DNA of 64,000 nucleotides from the NCBI RefSeq assembly GCF_002860285.1, contig NZ_PGVF01000001.1, positions 310,001 through 374,000 of the forward strand, in the 5' to 3' direction. The notes under the pieces were generated by a model. That model ran no database searches. It worked only from the letters and a program-made list of their open reading frames with translations, and was not told where the DNA came from. The DNA is from Bacillus sp. M6-12 (lineage in GTDB: Bacteria; Bacillota; Bacilli; Bacillales; DSM-1321). A program made the translations under genes and the position numbers. Below, piece after piece: positions 40,585 through 48,007 of the stretch. How positions within the stretch are numbered: position 1 is the first letter of the stretch; every line of letters begins with the position of its first letter.

Positions 40585-40848
40585 TTATTCTTTTTCTATA
40601 TGATTGTCGGATTGATTATCCAGACGTTTCTTTTTCTTGTTATCGACTATCCAACCTATCATTTCATCCACCTGATAAATCATTAATATCCCCAAAGCAC
40701 CTAAAATGCCGATAAAATAATTATCTATAGGCTGAACTTGAAGTCGCTGAATGGTTAGAATGACAAGATAAATACTCACACAAAATAAAAGAATCGCACG
40801 AATAACAGTCCATTGTTTCTTATCTTTACTTCCTTTAAGCGGTATCAT
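40585..40848 (-). CDS. Small membrane protein (87 aa)
   Basis: ATG start after AGGAGGTATATCAA. Hydrophobic segments at about 15-32 and 40-62, then a KKKKR-rich tail. It carries a TATAATATA promoter with a stem-loop leader. Confidence 0.7.
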   Translation of the reverse strand: MIPLKGSKDKKQWTVIRAILLFCVSIYLVILTIQRLQVQPIDNYFIGILGALGILMIYQVDEMIGWIVDNKKKKRLDNQSDNHIEKE

Positions 40849-40901
40849 TTGATATACCTCCTCTCAAACATTTACTGTTGTATGTAACGACCTCTTCAAA
40901 T

Positions 40902-40942
40902 AATCCATTGATTCCCTTAATTACTAAAACCTTATATTATAG
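40902..40942 (-). promoter_or_regulatory. TATAATATA promoter with AGG stem-loop leader
   Basis: CTATAATATAAGG, 13 nt, AAGGG and then an AATC-AATG-GATT hairpin. Confidence 0.5.
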
Positions 40943-40963
40943 ATTTCAAGCCTTTCCTTCATA

Positions 40964-40998
40964 ACAAAAAAAGACGACTATGATAGTCGCCCTCTCTG
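40964..40998 (-). terminator. Rho-independent terminator
   Basis: CGACTATCATAGTCG stem and T7 on the - strand. Confidence 0.8.
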
Positions 40999-41011
40999 TT
41001 TGCTTATTTTT

Positions 41012-41122
41012 TTACCACCAATGAGAAAGTGGTTTTACCCCAAATATCTTCACTACAATTAATACAGCAACTACCAACAAAATAGCTGGTACTACCTTTT
41101 TTACATACTCTTTGAAGCTCAT
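41012..41122 (-). CDS. Single-helix membrane micro-protein (36 aa)
   Basis: ATG overlaps the stop of the upstream gene by 4 nt; RBS GAGGAGGAGATT. One helix (VVPAILLVVAVLIVVKIF) and a VKPLSHWW end. Transmembrane micro-proteins of this kind commonly assist a partner protein; here the partner may be the 193-aa gene it overlaps. Confidence 0.65.
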   Translation of the reverse strand: MSFKEYVKKVVPAILLVVAVLIVVKIFGVKPLSHWW

Positions 41123-41700
41123 ACAATCTCCTCCTCTATTGGCTCATTGAAATAGTCAATCAAGTTGTTAAAATCTTCATCCAATATCTTTAACCAGGTT
41201 TTTTTAGAGTATTGCATATCACGATAATTCCGTTTGTAATAAGGGTTGTCTCCTTGAAAGTTTCGATTCTCAACCAGTGTAGAATGAACCCCATTCCACA
41301 AGCGGTCAATCATAAAATTCTCCACTTTACTTAATCCTTCTCTTGGAATTTTATCAAACTCGTCTTTGATTAAATGGTCATACATTTTGTAAATGAGAAC
41401 ATCTTGGTCAAATAATGTATCTGGAAAAACACGTCTGTATGGATGATTCACTAATTTCATAGCTTCATCTAACAACGTACTATCATGAGGCATACCTTTT
41501 GGATATTGCTCCAATATTCTTTGACATGCCTTTTCAATGCAAACCAATTCAGGATGATGCGATGTAACGGACTGGATATACTGCAGTATCAATCGTTCCT
41601 GATTTTCGTACTTTATTTCGATTGCACCACGATAGAGCTTCATTACCAGTGTTAATGATTCGATAATCTTCTTATCTCTTTCCAATGTAGTGTTGGACAT
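41119..41700 (-). CDS. Hypothetical protein (193 aa)
   Basis: ATG start with TCAGGAGGCGTTTATAT upstream. Helical, Arg/Glu-rich. Contains a region with aromatic residues (DNPYYKRNYRDMQYSKKTW) and an acidic tail. No recognised domain. Coupled to the micro-protein. Confidence 0.75.
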   Translation of the reverse strand: MSNTTLERDKKIIESLTLVMKLYRGAIEIKYENQERLILQYIQSVTSHHPELVCIEKACQRILEQYPKGMPHDSTLLDEAMKLVNHPYRRVFPDTLFDQDVLIYKMYDHLIKDEFDKIPREGLSKVENFMIDRLWNGVHSTLVENRNFQGDNPYYKRNYRDMQYSKKTWLKILDEDFNNLIDYFNEPIEEEIV

Positions 41701-41725
41701 ATATAAACGCCTCCTGATAAAAGTT

Positions 41726-41767
41726 AGGATTTCCTATCCTTTTTATGTCTTTATCCTTCATTATACG
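41726..41767 (-). promoter_or_regulatory. TATAAT promoter with stem-loop leader
   Basis: CGTATAATGAAGG, then an AGGAT-AGGAA-ATCCT hairpin directly before the RBS region. Here the AGG is part of the stem. Confidence 0.45.
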
Positions 41768-41802
41768 TTTATTATCCAAACTTTATTTGGAAAGCAAGGT
41801 TA

Positions 41803-42753
41803 TTACTCACTTTCTGAACGATGCTGTTTAAATAAATCATCAAATCCCTTTGACATTTTTTCCATTAACTCTAATTTTCTTCTTGTTTTCTCTTCTTGAT
41901 AAAGTCGATATACTTCATGGAACTTTTTCTTTCTTTCTACTAAATAAGCGGTAATCCGTTTAGGTTTATTCACATGCCAGTCTGCCGACACAATACAAAC
42001 TCTTTTATCCTTTTGAGCAAATGTATCCAATATGGTATTAATGTTTTGTGAAGTAGCGGAAATCATTAAATCCCATTCTGGAACATAACCTCTTGCATAC
42101 ACACTGGTCAAAGGCTCTTCCATTCCGATTCCTTCATTCCTTTTTACTTCGTACCCTTTTTCCTCTATTAATTCAACCATATCTAAAAAGGCTTGTACTG
42201 TTCCATCAGGTTCTTGTGGGTAATCTTTGTATCCAAAAACTCTAAAAATATCTTTTTCTTCTTTTTCTTCTATTTCTATCTCATATTTATGTATCTCAAA
42301 TAAATCGGATTCAAAGAATGTTTGTAAAACCGACTTATCTTGAACATGAACATTGCTACGATTCGGATTGTATAAATGGGTAATTGAAAAGTTGTCTGAA
42401 AGAGGTACATTCTTTGTGAAAATATCCTTCATTTCCCCTACCAATAAAGGCTGTTTCTTTTTCCCTTGAACGTGTATATAAACGTGTTTCAATGGAATCG
42501 TTGTATCTTCTTCTTGGAAAAGCTCATATCTCCCTATATCCTCTACCTTTGTAATAAAAGCACCTGATTTTCTTCCCTTTATAAAAAAGGTAAAAACCAG
42601 AATGCCATTCTTTCCTTCTAAGACTTCACAAGTATCATATTCATGCCAGGATTGATTGACGACTTCCCCTTCCATTTCTACCTCTACTAACATGGTATTG
42701 CTTTCATTTATGTATTCTTTGATAATGGAGAGCAAATCTCTTATCTTTCGCAT
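41803..42753 (-). CDS. Hypothetical protein (316 aa)
   Basis: ATG start after AGGGTGATAAAAT. Beta-rich in the first half (TMLVEVEMEGEVVNQSWHEY), helical in the middle, and a basic-acidic helical tail. No domain is recognised. Long for the neighbourhood. Transcribed alone, with a TATAAT box about 35 bp upstream of the start. Confidence 0.75.
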   Translation of the reverse strand: MRKIRDLLSIIKEYINESNTMLVEVEMEGEVVNQSWHEYDTCEVLEGKNGILVFTFFIKGRKSGAFITKVEDIGRYELFQEEDTTIPLKHVYIHVQGKKKQPLLVGEMKDIFTKNVPLSDNFSITHLYNPNRSNVHVQDKSVLQTFFESDLFEIHKYEIEIEEKEEKDIFRVFGYKDYPQEPDGTVQAFLDMVELIEEKGYEVKRNEGIGMEEPLTSVYARGYVPEWDLMISATSQNINTILDTFAQKDKRVCIVSADWHVNKPKRITAYLVERKKKFHEVYRLYQEEKTRRKLELMEKMSKGFDDLFKQHRSESE

Positions 42754-42827
42754 ATTTTATCACCCTTTATAGTCATATTCCCTTCATTATAGCAAAGTTG
42801 TTTTCTAATCGAATAGCGTTTCTATCC

Positions 42828-42858
42828 AAATAAAAAACCGCACATGAAGTACGGTTAA
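42828..42858 (-). terminator. Rho-independent terminator
   Basis: AACCGTAC/GTGCGGTT-type stem with T6 on the - strand. Confidence 0.75.
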
Positions 42859-43151
42859 TTAGATTCAGTTTTCTTTTTTTGTACAAACAGCATATCCACT
42901 ATGGTCGTAATAAAAGCGAATACAATAGCCAGTGTCACAATCGGAACAACTGGAATAATAAGAACACCAAACCATAAGCTAATGTGACTCATCATAAATG
43001 CAGTTGTGATAATAAACAAAATTAAGGAAGCAAAAAACTGTAGGATATATCTTGCACGACCTCTTGGGTTGTCCCATTGGGGTCTTGTAAAAGCGTATCC
43101 TATATTCAAAATACTTACTATATATAAAGCGATAATAAATGAATTCAACAT
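42855..43151 (-). CDS. Membrane protein (98 aa), tandem paralogue
   Basis: ATG with AGGGAGGCATAAGAGATA upstream. Three hydrophobic segments (about 3-22, 38-60, 62-90). It shares an order with the next gene: an N-terminal helix, a charged D-(N/G)-P-(R/K)-G loop, a helix with MM/GM, then SIWFGV or SLWFGV and a Pro-Ile-Val segment. The two genes are tandem duplicates. Confidence 0.7.
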   Translation of the reverse strand: MLNSFIIALYIVSILNIGYAFTRPQWDNPRGRARYILQFFASLILFIITTAFMMSHISLWFGVLIIPVVPIVTLAIVFAFITTIVDMLFVQKKKTESN

Positions 43152-43157
43152 TATCTC

Positions 43158-43460
43158 TTATGCCTCCCTACTTTTCTTCTTTTTATACGAAATCTGACAT
43201 CGAATTTCGTCATATAGATAAATGATAAGCGGAATAACAAAAAAGAGAATAACAGGTACACCAAACCAAATGCTAAACCGAACCATCATTCCAGCCGACA
43301 TGAGAAGAAAGAAAACTACTGCCACGATAAAGTTCTGTCTTGCCATAATTACTCCTTTAGGGTCTCCATGACAAGCTCCTAACATCAAAAATCGAAAGCC
43401 TAAATTCCATATAGATAGACCATAAAAAATACTTAAAACGATACTTATTGTAATCTCCAA
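43158..43460 (-). CDS. Membrane protein (100 aa), tandem paralogue
   Basis: ATG with AGGAGAATCTTTTTGG upstream. Same plan as the preceding gene: GDPKG loop, MVRFSIWFGVPVILFFVI. The 6-bp gap between them means an operon. Promoter region has TACAATATA. Confidence 0.7.
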   Translation of the reverse strand: MEITISIVLSIFYGLSIWNLGFRFLMLGACHGDPKGVIMARQNFIVAVVFFLLMSAGMMVRFSIWFGVPVILFFVIPLIIYLYDEIRCQISYKKKKSREA

Positions 43461-43531
43461 AAAGATTCTCCTTTCTGTTGTGTAATGTTATATTGTACGT
43501 AGAAAAATCCATTTTATAAAAAACCTTCATT

Positions 43532-43583
43532 TGTATAGAATATAGAGACTTTATAAAACAGGATAAGGTTTTTACTTACCTTA
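43532..43583 (+). promoter_or_regulatory. TATA-type promoter with stem-loop leader
   Basis: TATAGAATATAG, then ACAGG and a TAAGGT/ACCTTA hairpin (8-nt loop) right before AATTGGAGGAG. Same architecture as the minus-strand leaders. Confidence 0.5.
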
Positions 43584-43600
43584 ATTGGAGGAGATTTTTA

Positions 43601-44035
43601 ATGGAAAATCATGTATTAGTAGGTTGTATTCAAACTTTAAACAAGGTGATTCGCACTCGTTTCTTTTATGTAAGCAAAGAAACCAATGAAGTAAAAGACG
43701 TAACATTGGAACTTTGCAACGCTATTGAAAATTTTAATGACCATGCAAGAAAAATCAGAGATACAGGTGAATATGCAATGTTTATTCCGTATGATTTTAA
43801 GGATGGGTTGGCTGAATATAGCTTTGGCTGTGGTCTATCTCATTACTTGCAACGTAATGAATTTGAAAACATTATAACAAGAAGTCAGAAAGAATTAAGT
43901 TTCCCATTAGAAAAGTGTCGTATTTCTATGTACACACCTGATGATGTGAAACACATTCTATCCTGCCAAGGTGTTTTTGATATGAATATTACACAATCAT
44001 TAAAAGAGCGTTTCGGAATAAAAGAAATTGCCTAA
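43601..44035 (+). CDS. Hypothetical protein (144 aa)
   Basis: ATG start with AATTGGAGGAGATTTTTA upstream. Mixed fold with PYDFKDGLAEYSFGCGLSHY in the middle and a short C-terminal helix. No family. First of three + genes. Confidence 0.75.
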   Translation: MENHVLVGCIQTLNKVIRTRFFYVSKETNEVKDVTLELCNAIENFNDHARKIRDTGEYAMFIPYDFKDGLAEYSFGCGLSHYLQRNEFENIITRSQKELSFPLEKCRISMYTPDDVKHILSCQGVFDMNITQSLKERFGIKEIA

Positions 44036-44051
44036 AAGGAGCGGATATACG

Positions 44052-44378
44052 ATGAATATGACAAAAGAACAATTAGTAGAAAAAGGCTGGACATCGATTG
44101 GACTTGATGGCGTATTGGAATATTTTGCAAGAGAAGTGGAACATGGGGAAGTTCAATACATTCCTGTACATGAAGGGAAAACAGTTGGAAATGTTCGTTC
44201 GACTACCAAAAATATTATCCAAATCCTTTCAAACTTTGTTGAAAAAGAAACAAGATTATGTAAAAGATGTGATTCGCAGGTTGAGGAAGAAAAGGAATTA
44301 AAAGAGTATCCTTACTACTGTCCTAACTGCGATGAAAACATGTATGAATTTGAAACAAAGTTAAAAAATGCAGAATAA
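44052..44378 (+). CDS. Protein with C-terminal zinc ribbon (108 aa)
   Basis: ATG after AAAAGGAGCGGATATACG; an earlier TTG overlaps the preceding gene. Helical N-terminal region, then LCKRCDSQV and YYCPNCDENM, a CxxC-x(18)-CxxC zinc ribbon typical of DNA/RNA-binding or redox-independent structural zinc sites. Confidence 0.75.
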   Translation: MNMTKEQLVEKGWTSIGLDGVLEYFAREVEHGEVQYIPVHEGKTVGNVRSTTKNIIQILSNFVEKETRLCKRCDSQVEEEKELKEYPYYCPNCDENMYEFETKLKNAE

Positions 44379-44428
44379 CTGCAGATAAAGGGATATAGGG
44401 AAGCCAAAAGTTTAGGAGATGTTGTGTA

Positions 44429-44737
44429 ATGGTTGAGAAAATGGACTTAGAGGTGTTAGGGAGACTAATGATTGAACATGGTTTAGTCATTCGAGCAATA
44501 CCAATGGAAGAGACATCTGTATATGAAGTTTATCACAAAGATAAATATCCAGATGGTGTTGTTTATTATGATGAAAGACGTAAACGTGAAATGATTAGAG
44601 TAACAAAAAAGCTCTCCAAAGGCGGTAAATTTATTATTACGAAAGTTAATGGTCAAGGTACAATAGTAAATAATTGGGGTAAGCCAGTTATTTTCTATGA
44701 CACCATTGAAGAAGCTGTTAAATCTATTATCGAATGA
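44429..44737 (+). CDS. Hypothetical protein (102 aa)
   Basis: ATG with TTTAGGAGATGTTGTGTA upstream. Beta-rich (YHKDKYPDGVVYYDERRKRE, KFIITKVNGQGTIV) and ends with a short helix. Not recognised. Confidence 0.7.
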   Translation: MVEKMDLEVLGRLMIEHGLVIRAIPMEETSVYEVYHKDKYPDGVVYYDERRKREMIRVTKKLSKGGKFIITKVNGQGTIVNNWGKPVIFYDTIEEAVKSIIE

Positions 44738-44765
44738 TAATCTAATAAACAAATTCATAATAAAA

Positions 44766-44798
44766 CAAAGCAGTGGAACATTCCACTGCTTTTGTTAT
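44766..44798 (+). terminator. Rho-independent terminator
   Basis: GCAGTGGAA/TTCCACTGC stem and T-rich tail. Confidence 0.85.
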
Positions 44799-44807
44799 GC
44801 TTTGTTA

Positions 44808-44960
44808 TTAAACAATATCTAAATCTCCATTTGGATTGATTTTCTTTTTACTCTCCGTTAAATATAGAGAAATAGCCTGTTTGATTTCCGTCTCTGATTT
44901 CCCTTGTTTCTTCAAATTAGCAGTAATTCTTTTTAACTCATTCATTTGCTTGATAAACAA
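44808..44960 (-). CDS. Small helical protein (50 aa)
   Basis: TTG start after GAGGGGTTTAC. Basic helix with Leu/Ile at heptad-like positions (NELKRITANLKKQGKSETE, IKQAISLYLTESKKK), then NPNGDLDIV. Possibly a small DNA-binding or adaptor protein. Confidence 0.65.
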   Translation of the reverse strand: MFIKQMNELKRITANLKKQGKSETEIKQAISLYLTESKKKINPNGDLDIV

Positions 44961-44972
44961 GTAAACCCCTCC

Positions 44973-45230
44973 TTATACATCAATGCCGATACTTAGCAAA
45001 ATTAAATCTTCCATAGCAATACCATGAACCACTTTTAATTCATTGAGTATCGTTTTAAATCTTTTCACCTTTTCATCAATGCTTTCTTGAAATTCCTTTA
45101 CTTCTTTCATTTTTTGATGCCTGAAAAAGTGGTCACGACTGTTGATTAATTGAGGTATTTCTGTTTTCAAATCCAAATATTCATTATATAAGTCTTGTGC
45201 CATCCAGCTTTTATTATCTAATAATCCCAT
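44973..45230 (-). CDS. Coiled-coil-like hypothetical protein (85 aa)
   Basis: ATG selected because AAAGGGAGAGCTTAATCAC precedes it. Helical with heptads (EVKEFQESIDEKVKRFKTIL). It follows the stop of the upstream gene by 4 bp. Confidence 0.65.
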   Translation of the reverse strand: MGLLDNKSWMAQDLYNEYLDLKTEIPQLINSRDHFFRHQKMKEVKEFQESIDEKVKRFKTILNELKVVHGIAMEDLILLSIGIDV

Positions 45231-45234
45231 GTGA

Positions 45235-45471
45235 TTAAGCTCTCCCTTTACACCAAGTTCTTTTAATTTCAACCTTTTCCCAACCTCTTTTACCTAATTG
45301 TTCTAATCCAACAATGGTGAAAGAATCCATATAAATGCGATTCCGAATATAATCTATTGCTTCTGCTACGACCTGTTCCTTATCAAGACCACTGGTAAAC
45401 AATTCTTGTTTTGTACCAGCCTTATCTTCCCAATAGACTCGAAATCCGATTTCACCTTCAGGTACATACAT
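45235..45471 (-). CDS. Hypothetical protein (78 aa)
   Basis: ATG start with AAAGGAGAAGATTTTA upstream. Beta-rich (EIGFRVYWEDKAGTKQELFT) and basic end. Operon with the 85-aa gene. Confidence 0.65.
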   Translation of the reverse strand: MYVPEGEIGFRVYWEDKAGTKQELFTSGLDKEQVVAEAIDYIRNRIYMDSFTIVGLEQLGKRGWEKVEIKRTWCKGRA

Positions 45472-45567
45472 TAAAATCTTCTCCTTTAAAAAGGGTATTC
45501 AACTATTTATTACAAATACCATTTTTGATTTTGATTGATTCCTAAACAATTTTAATTGAATTGTGTA

Positions 45568-45768
45568 TTAAACTTCCCAATTTTCTAATGATTCTAAAGA
45601 AGTTACTGTGACTAACTCAAATTGTTGGTTATACTCTTTAAAACGGTCATTAATTATTTTAATACCTTCCTCTGCCTTATCAACAGCTTCGCTATAACCA
45701 TTTGCATTTAGCCTTGCAAGTCTGACTTTATCATCACCTTTTAATTTGTAAGAAATTATATAAGTCAT
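45568..45768 (-). CDS. Hypothetical protein (66 aa)
   Basis: ATG after AGAGAGAGGTATAAT. Begins with TYIISYKLKGDDKVRLARLN and continues with a helix. Resembles many small phage 'double-wing' type proteins but is not recognised. Confidence 0.65.
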   Translation of the reverse strand: MTYIISYKLKGDDKVRLARLNANGYSEAVDKAEEGIKIINDRFKEYNQQFELVTVTSLESLENWEV

Positions 45769-45794
45769 ATTATACCTCTCTCTATTCTTAAAAT

Positions 45795-46043
45795 TTAATC
45801 TTCTCGAAAAACACAAATTGCTCCTTCGGCTTCAGATAATTGTTCTTCCAGCTCTTTAATCTTTTCTTGAGCTTTTAAATACTGTTCCGTATAAAACACC
45901 AAGAACATCCTTTCCATGATTTCATCCTCTTTTTCAGGTGAAAGATAGACGGGTTCATTCTCCTGTGCTTCATTCCAAATCAATTTATCCTTTTCTGCCT
46001 TTTCTTTGATTCCTTCAAATACTTTTCGTGCTTCTGCATCCAT
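45795..46043 (-). CDS. Hypothetical protein (82 aa)
   Basis: ATG chosen because AAGGA lies at suitable distance; two earlier in-frame starts are too near the RBS. Helical and acidic, ending in a Leu/Glu coiled-coil segment (AQEKIKELEEQLSEAEG). Confidence 0.6.
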   Translation of the reverse strand: MDAEARKVFEGIKEKAEKDKLIWNEAQENEPVYLSPEKEDEIMERMFLVFYTEQYLKAQEKIKELEEQLSEAEGAICVFRED

Positions 46044-46072
46044 TTGATTCATTCCTTCCTTTTTGTAAGTGA

Positions 46073-46477
46073 TTATACTTCCCACTTGTTTTTTTGATAC
46101 ATAGGGATAATAGCTTCCTTAAAATACTCTTTAAATGGTTCAAAATTATCCTCAAACACTTTGATTCCAGTTACCATTTTGCTAAAATCTTTATTGATTA
46201 CAGCAAAGTCAGTTCGCAAATAATCGGTGAAAATTTCTTTTGTTTTAAAAGATTTTGCTCCTAATATCACCATGCTTAAGACATTATGATTTCTTGGCAT
46301 CCGAATGAGGTAACGCACTTGAAGATAACTTAAAGTGGTAAAACCATAAGCTAATTCCACTTCTGCCCCTTCTGGTAATTCATTAAATAAATTGTCCATT
46401 AAAAAAGTATGAAAATTTTCAAATACCTCTACGGAAACATCTGCTTTTTCATCTAATTTACTTTTAAAATCAATCAT
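46073..46477 (-). CDS. Hypothetical protein (134 aa)
   Basis: ATG start after TTTGAGGAGGAATCTCA. Mixed helices and strands; contains SYLQVRYLIRMPRNHNVL and a conserved-looking EPFKEYFKEAIIPMYQKN end. No family recognised. Confidence 0.7.
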   Translation of the reverse strand: MIDFKSKLDEKADVSVEVFENFHTFLMDNLFNELPEGAEVELAYGFTTLSYLQVRYLIRMPRNHNVLSMVILGAKSFKTKEIFTDYLRTDFAVINKDFSKMVTGIKVFEDNFEPFKEYFKEAIIPMYQKNKWEV

Positions 46478-46508
46478 TGAGATTCCTCCTCAAACCAACT
46501 GGTTATGT

Positions 46509-46554
46509 ATTGTGTAGAACAATGCCTTATTTTTGTAACCTTCTATATTGTAGA
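46509..46554 (-). promoter_or_regulatory. TACAATATA promoter with AGG stem-loop leader
   Basis: CTACAATATAGAAGG, AATAAGGC and then an ATTGT-TCTAC-ACAAT hairpin. The stem differs from the TTCT/AGAA type but remains paired. Confidence 0.65.
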
Positions 46555-46576
46555 TAGAAGGAGTAGTGGATATAAG

Positions 46577-46613
46577 TGGCAAATGAAAGACCCCTGATAA
46601 AAACCAGGGGTAC
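46577..46613 (-). terminator. Rho-independent terminator
   Basis: CCCCTGG/TCAGGGG-type stem with TCTTTCATTT on the - strand. Confidence 0.7.
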
Positions 46614-46617
46614 ATGA

Positions 46618-47319
46618 TTACAGCAAACCTTGTGCTATTAATCGTTGCTCTACTCTATCCATTTCTTTAAAATAAAGTTTCTTCCCTTCTTCACCATGTT
46701 CAAATCCAGTTCCTCTACAATCTGTACATGGATAAGGATTTCCTAAAAGAACACCTTCTGAATCGATGCCACTACCTTCACACCACTTACATTTATCTGC
46801 AGTCACTTCAATTACATCGATTAAATAATACGGTTTTTCTCCATCCACATATTTAAAGGATTCAATTCTGAAGTCTACACCAATAAAGGCCACTTCTTGC
46901 TCCTTTTTCCATTTTTCTAATTCCTGAATAGCTTCAATTATGGAATGAACGTCAATCCCTTTCGTATTCTCTTTTAATCGAAAGATAACAGGGTGAAATA
47001 AATCCAATGCTTCTGTTACTTCATAAGATTTATATATATCCTCTGATAGTTCCTCTTGTAATTCCTCTACAAATTCTTCATTAATATATCCGTCATACGC
47101 AAAGTTTTGTGCAATTTGAAAATCTTTTGACCAATGTGTAGAACCATGCCATTCTTCTACCACGTTCCCTACCTTAATTAAATGGATAGGAAAATTCATG
47201 CCACGATGTAGTACGTTCTTTACTGATGTTTGTTTAGAAAGTAAATAAGTCTCTAATGTTTCCCATAAATGACGACTCCCTAAAAATTCATCTAAACTGT
47301 CAATAATATGTTTCTCCAT
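46618..47319 (-). CDS. R-S-E type ADP-ribosyltransferase with DnaJ-like zinc finger
   Basis: 233 aa from ATG after GAGGAGAGGTATAT. Residues 30-150 have the C3/VIP2-like order: Arg39 in VLHRGMNFP, the STHWSKDFQIAQNFA segment (Ser-Thr-Ser-like), and E140-Q-E142 in WKKEQEVAFIG, which fits an E-x-E biglutamic site. Residues 177-205 are a CxxCxGxG pair (CKWCEGSG, CTDCRGTG), as in DnaJ zinc fingers. The combination is unusual. Likely modifies proteins or DNA with ADP-ribose; no secretion signal is seen, so it acts inside the cell. Confidence 0.65.
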   Translation of the reverse strand: MEKHIIDSLDEFLGSRHLWETLETYLLSKQTSVKNVLHRGMNFPIHLIKVGNVVEEWHGSTHWSKDFQIAQNFAYDGYINEEFVEELQEELSEDIYKSYEVTEALDLFHPVIFRLKENTKGIDVHSIIEAIQELEKWKKEQEVAFIGVDFRIESFKYVDGEKPYYLIDVIEVTADKCKWCEGSGIDSEGVLLGNPYPCTDCRGTGFEHGEEGKKLYFKEMDRVEQRLIAQGLL

Positions 47320-47337
47320 ATATACCTCTCCTCTTTT

Positions 47338-47382
47338 ATTACGAATGTAATACCTATTTTTCTATAGCTTTTATATTGTAGA
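47338..47382 (-). promoter_or_regulatory. TACAATATA promoter with AGG stem-loop leader
   Basis: CTACAATATAAAAG, AATAGGT and then an ATTAC-ATTC-GTAAT hairpin. Confidence 0.65.
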
Positions 47383-47403
47383 TAAGAATAAAGATATATA
47401 ATC

Positions 47404-47436
47404 ACAAAAAAACACTCCAAAAAATCAGGAGTGCTT
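47404..47436 (-). terminator. Rho-independent terminator
   Basis: GCACTCCTG/TTGGAGTG-type stem followed by T7 on the - strand. Confidence 0.8.
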
Positions 47437-47471
47437 GTTGTTTGTTATAAAACACGTTTCATCTGTTCTTG

Positions 47472-47768
47472 TTATGATATTTTTTCCTCTTCCCATATTT
47501 TATATAGATATTCTTTTTCAAATATATATAAAATTCGATTTAAAGGTTTGTAATTGGTATTGCGTTTTATATCAAGAACAAGGTCATATGATTCTTCTTG
47601 AACTGCTTTTATAGTATCGTCAATCTGTGGAATAACCTCATGTAAGTATTTGTTTTTTAAGGTATCTTCTTTCAGATTATTTAACGCATCTATACAATCT
47701 TGTTTGTTCTCAACAGTAAATACCTCAATCCCATTTTTATCCAATTTAGTTTTCATTCTTAACTCCAT
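47472..47768 (-). CDS. Hypothetical protein (98 aa)
   Basis: ATG start with TAGGGAGAGATTATAA upstream. Helical; contains KQDCIDALNNLKEDTLKNKY. Family unknown. A long 5' region with an orphan GGAGG site lies between the leader hairpin and this gene, so another small gene may have been lost there. Confidence 0.7.
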   Translation of the reverse strand: MELRMKTKLDKNGIEVFTVENKQDCIDALNNLKEDTLKNKYLHEVIPQIDDTIKAVQEESYDLVLDIKRNTNYKPLNRILYIFEKEYLYKIWEEEKIS

Positions 47769-47863
47769 TTATAATCTCTCCCTATTTAGAAATCTCTGAT
47801 TTTTGTAAAACGACCTTATGAACTAATTTTCACCTTTTCCGTATCAAAACCTCCAATACATAT

Positions 47864-47909
47864 GTATTCTAAAAAGAATACCTAATATATAAACTTCCTA
47901 TATTATAGT
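47864..47909 (-). promoter_or_regulatory. TATAATATA promoter with AGG stem-loop leader
   Basis: CTATAATATAGG, 13 nt, TTAGG and then a perfect 7-bp hairpin GTATTCT-TTTT-AGAATAC. Confidence 0.7.
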
Positions 47910-47956
47910 TGAAAATGAAAAAACTATTATCTACCGTTCTTTCATATCAAGCAAAA

Positions 47957-47990
47957 TAAAAACATCTCTTTAAAAGAGATGTCTTTAAAA
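47957..47990 (-). terminator. Rho-independent terminator
   Basis: GACATCTCTTT/AAAGAGATG stem with TTTTTATTTT on the - strand, after the ATP-grasp-like gene. Confidence 0.8.
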
Positions 47991-48007
47991 ATTGGGCTAT
48001 TGGTTGG

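Noticed and set aside
40530..40715. 61-codon + frame over the terminator and the 87-aa membrane gene
   Set aside because: It runs across a terminator hairpin, antisense to a supported gene.
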